From Hyphomicrobiales bacterium (GTDB lineage: Bacteria > Pseudomonadota > Alphaproteobacteria > Rhizobiales > Rhizobiaceae): a stretch of 64,000 nucleotides of DNA. The position numbers and the translations under genes were made by a program. This document shows, piece by piece, positions 62,194 through 64,000 of the stretch (position 1 is its first letter; each line of letters begins with the position of its first letter). The notes under the pieces are model-generated. The model was not told the origin of the DNA and made no database searches. It was given only the letters and a program-made list of their open reading frames with translations. The DNA lies in assembly GCA_900473685.1 (NCBI GenBank), contig UCNE01000014.1:124001-188000 (forward strand). The letters run 5' to 3'.

Positions 62194-63543
62194 ATGAATA
62201 TCCATAGAAACACTGTTTCCACCCACCTGCTGGACCGCGTATCGAATTGGTTGCAGCAGGCTGCCCTCAACGGCGAAACTTTAGAGACGGTCGTGACCGG
62301 CTTTTGCGAGAGACTGGCGGCGTCCGGCGTGCCGCTCAGCCGAGTCCATTTGAGCTTTTCGATGCTGCATCCGCTCTACGACGCGCTGGGCTTCACCTGG
62401 CTGCGTGGCCAGGGTGTCACCGTCGAAGGCTACCGCGCCGACCCGACCGACGACAAACCGGACCGGTTCTTGCTCAGCCCCTATTATTATCTGCTGAGCA
62501 ACAATCTCGAGCACATGCGCCGGCAGATCGATCCTTCGATGCGCTCGGAATTTCCGATCTTCGACGAATTGAAGGAAATGGGCGTCACCGACTATATCGC
62601 CTTCGTCCAATCGTTCGGCGAAACCTCCGGCCAGGGCATGATCGGCTCGTGGTCCACCGATGCCTATGGCGGCTTCAGCGACAATGTCATTGAGGCTCTG
62701 CTGCGCATCCAGAACAATCTGGCCGTTGCCGCCAAGATGGCCGTTCTCGGCAAGCTCGCCGACAATATGCTGACCACCTATCTCGGCGCCAATGCCGGCA
62801 AGCGGGTGCTGTCCGGCCAGACGCGGCGCGGCGATGGCGAAACCATCCGGGCGGCTCTGGTCATGGCCGACATGCGCCAGTCGACGGTGCTTGCCGAAAA
62901 GGAAGGCCGGCAGGTCTATATCGACACGCTCAACCAGTTCTTCGATGCGATCGCCACTCCGTTCAGCCGCAATGGCGGCGAAATCCTGAGCTTTGTCGGC
63001 GATGGTTTTCTTGCCGTCTACCCTTGCGGCCGCCACCGCGAGCCGTCGCAGGTCGCAGCCCTTGTGGCGATGGCTGCCGTCCGCCAGGCTTCCGCGCACA
63101 TGGCCGAACTCAATGCCGGCCGCCAGCGGCAGGATCTTCCGGAAGTCCGGTATGGCATCGGGCTGCACGTCGGCAATGTCATGTTCGGCAATGTCGGCCT
63201 CAATGACCGCCTGACCTTTTCGGCCTTCGGCGCCGCCGTCAACGAGGTGGAGCGGCTGCAGGGCCTGACGAAGAAATACGCCCAGCCGATCATCGCCAGC
63301 CAATCCTTCGCCACCTATTGCGGCGGCGACTGGGTAACACTAGGCCAGGAAAAGCTGCGCGGCGTCGGCCAGAAGGTTACCGTGCTTCTGCCCGGGCAAG
63401 ACAATATGAAGCTCGATGATGGCGAAGCCATCCGCAACAACGCAATGGAGACACGATCCGAGGCCGAGCAGGTCATGCTGCTTTATCGTAACAGCAAGAA
63501 ACCGCAGCCGCGCGACCTCCTCTGGAACAAGCTGCTGCAGTAA
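62194..63543 (+). CDS. Class III adenylate/guanylate cyclase-like protein
   Basis: Cytoplasmic protein of about 449 residues. Residues 1-200 form an uncharacterised N-terminal region (SFSMLHPLYDALGFTWLRG). A class III cyclase domain follows. Metal-binding aspartates are kept in LVMADMRQSTVLAE and SFVGDGFLAVY, and the transition-state Asn and Arg in GAAVNEVERLQ. The adenine-selecting lysine is replaced by Ser (GEILSFVGDG) and the second selecting residue by Ala (AFGAAVN). Activity with ATP or GTP is therefore uncertain. The chosen ATG has only a weak ribosome site; longer frames upstream look non-coding. Confidence 0.8.
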   Translation: MNIHRNTVSTHLLDRVSNWLQQAALNGETLETVVTGFCERLAASGVPLSRVHLSFSMLHPLYDALGFTWLRGQGVTVEGYRADPTDDKPDRFLLSPYYYLLSNNLEHMRRQIDPSMRSEFPIFDELKEMGVTDYIAFVQSFGETSGQGMIGSWSTDAYGGFSDNVIEALLRIQNNLAVAAKMAVLGKLADNMLTTYLGANAGKRVLSGQTRRGDGETIRAALVMADMRQSTVLAEKEGRQVYIDTLNQFFDAIATPFSRNGGEILSFVGDGFLAVYPCGRHREPSQVAALVAMAAVRQASAHMAELNAGRQRQDLPEVRYGIGLHVGNVMFGNVGLNDRLTFSAFGAAVNEVERLQGLTKKYAQPIIASQSFATYCGGDWVTLGQEKLRGVGQKVTVLLPGQDNMKLDDGEAIRNNAMETRSEAEQVMLLYRNSKKPQPRDLLWNKLLQ

Positions 63544-63801
63544 AGAGCCGGCGATGAACGCCTCTTTGCGGTGATTGCTTGGCGGGATAAACAACACAAC
63601 CATCCCGCTCGAATGATTGACATTTCCCCATCACGCCGGCTGGCCGCCGCCGTGAGTATATCCGTGCGCACTTTACCAGCCGAAGGTCATGGACACGTCA
63701 AATTCCGTGCGATAGTCTCTTTTTTGAGGAAGCCGGGCTTACCCCCGGAGGCACGCTCCGCATGATCGCGGAACGCCATCAGAACAAGGACACTTGCTGG
63801 C
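63544..63801. other. Intergenic region before the ABC ATPase gene
   Basis: About 258 bases with no supportable gene or strong hairpin. TTGACA at about 63617-63622 could be a -35 element, but no matching -10 is clear. Probably the promoter region of the following ABC operon. Confidence 0.3.
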
Positions 63802-64000
63802 ATGAAATCAGGCGCGGACCTGCTGCGGATCGAGAATTTGGGTATCTCGTTCGCGATGCTCGGCGGGCAGATCGATGCTGTCCGAAATGCCAGCCTGCGC
63901 GTGCTGCCAGGCAAGGTGACGGCGCTGGTCGGCGAAAGCGGCTCCGGCAAATCGGTGATCAGCCAGGCGGTGATGGGCATCCTGCCGAAAACTGCCACCT
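63802..64000 (+). CDS. Oligopeptide-type ABC transporter ATP-binding protein (5' part only)
   Basis: First 66 residues of an ATPase that runs off the right edge. It begins LLRIENLGISF and carries Walker A GESGSGKSV followed by ISQAVMGILP, wording typical of DppD/OppD or of fused two-domain peptide-importer ATPases. The start ATG has AAGGA about 12 bases upstream. It is probably the first gene of a peptide or nickel transporter operon continuing to the right; the ligand is unknown. Confidence 0.85.
   Translation, partial: MKSGADLLRIENLGISFAMLGGQIDAVRNASLRVLPGKVTALVGESGSGKSVISQAVMGILPKTAT

Overview
The window is GC-rich, gene-dense chromosome- or megaplasmid-type DNA from an alphaproteobacterium, most likely of the Rhizobiaceae (Rhizobium/Agrobacterium/Neorhizobium). 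The reasons are the many ABC solute-uptake operons each with its own local regulator, several copies of palindromic 'cccctca...tgaggggc' intergenic mosaics like those known from rhizobia, a compact secondary chemotaxis operon without flagellar genes, and EryA- and SorC-type polyol genes. No rRNA, tRNA, CRISPR array, transposase or phage gene was seen. Species assignment is inference.

Layout. (1) 1-9905: a leftward operon of an arginase/agmatinase-family ureohydrolase, an amino-acid-type ABC binding protein, two permeases and a PotD-like binding protein that runs off the left edge. Rightward from the shared control region are a LysR regulator and a PLP aminotransferase, followed by a DMT exporter, an aldehyde dehydrogenase and a metallo-beta-lactamase-fold hydrolase. 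Together they could take up a guanidino compound and convert it through an amine and an aldehyde to an acid (inference). (2) 10097-11400: an unlisted 49-residue membrane protein gene with its own terminator, and a transglutaminase-like protein. (3) 11535-22951: a leftward carbohydrate operon (binding protein, two permeases, UgpC-type ATPase, GMC oxidoreductase, SDR, second GMC oxidoreductase, Dabb protein, glycerate 2-kinase) facing a divergent LacI regulator, with two AAACGTT-centred operator candidates between them. (4) 23230-27126: CoA-transferase, enoyl-CoA hydratase and aldehyde dehydrogenase in one operon. (5) 27367-30908: LacI regulator plus Gfo/Idh/MocA oxidoreductase, divergent from a DUF993 gene, with a perfect 18-bp operator palindrome.

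(6) 31089-40617: a leftward che operon, STAS-cheY-cheA-cheW-mcp-mcp-cheW-cheR-cheB. The two MCPs have almost the same signalling domain. A divergent gene (40976-42724) encodes a soluble, helical protein with what looks like a decayed MCP hairpin tip. (7) 42755-57540: a large leftward polyol or sugar operon. A SorC regulator is followed by an ABC importer with two different, complementarily degenerate ATPases, an EryA-like kinase, a 2-hydroxyacid dehydrogenase, two class II aldolases, a GlpD-type dehydrogenase, a second FGGY kinase and a HAD phosphatase. The set resembles parts of the ery (erythritol) and glp (glycerol) systems but matches neither, and is the best candidate for an undescribed pathway. 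(8) 57811-64000: FkbM methyltransferase, a small SAM methyltransferase, a DUF3095 protein, a UDP-sugar dehydrogenase, a class III nucleotidyl cyclase-like protein and the start of an oligopeptide-type ABC ATPase gene.

Many genes in the operons overlap by 4 bases (ATGA), so translational coupling is common. Start codons were chosen by ribosome-binding sites where possible; several are GTG or TTG.
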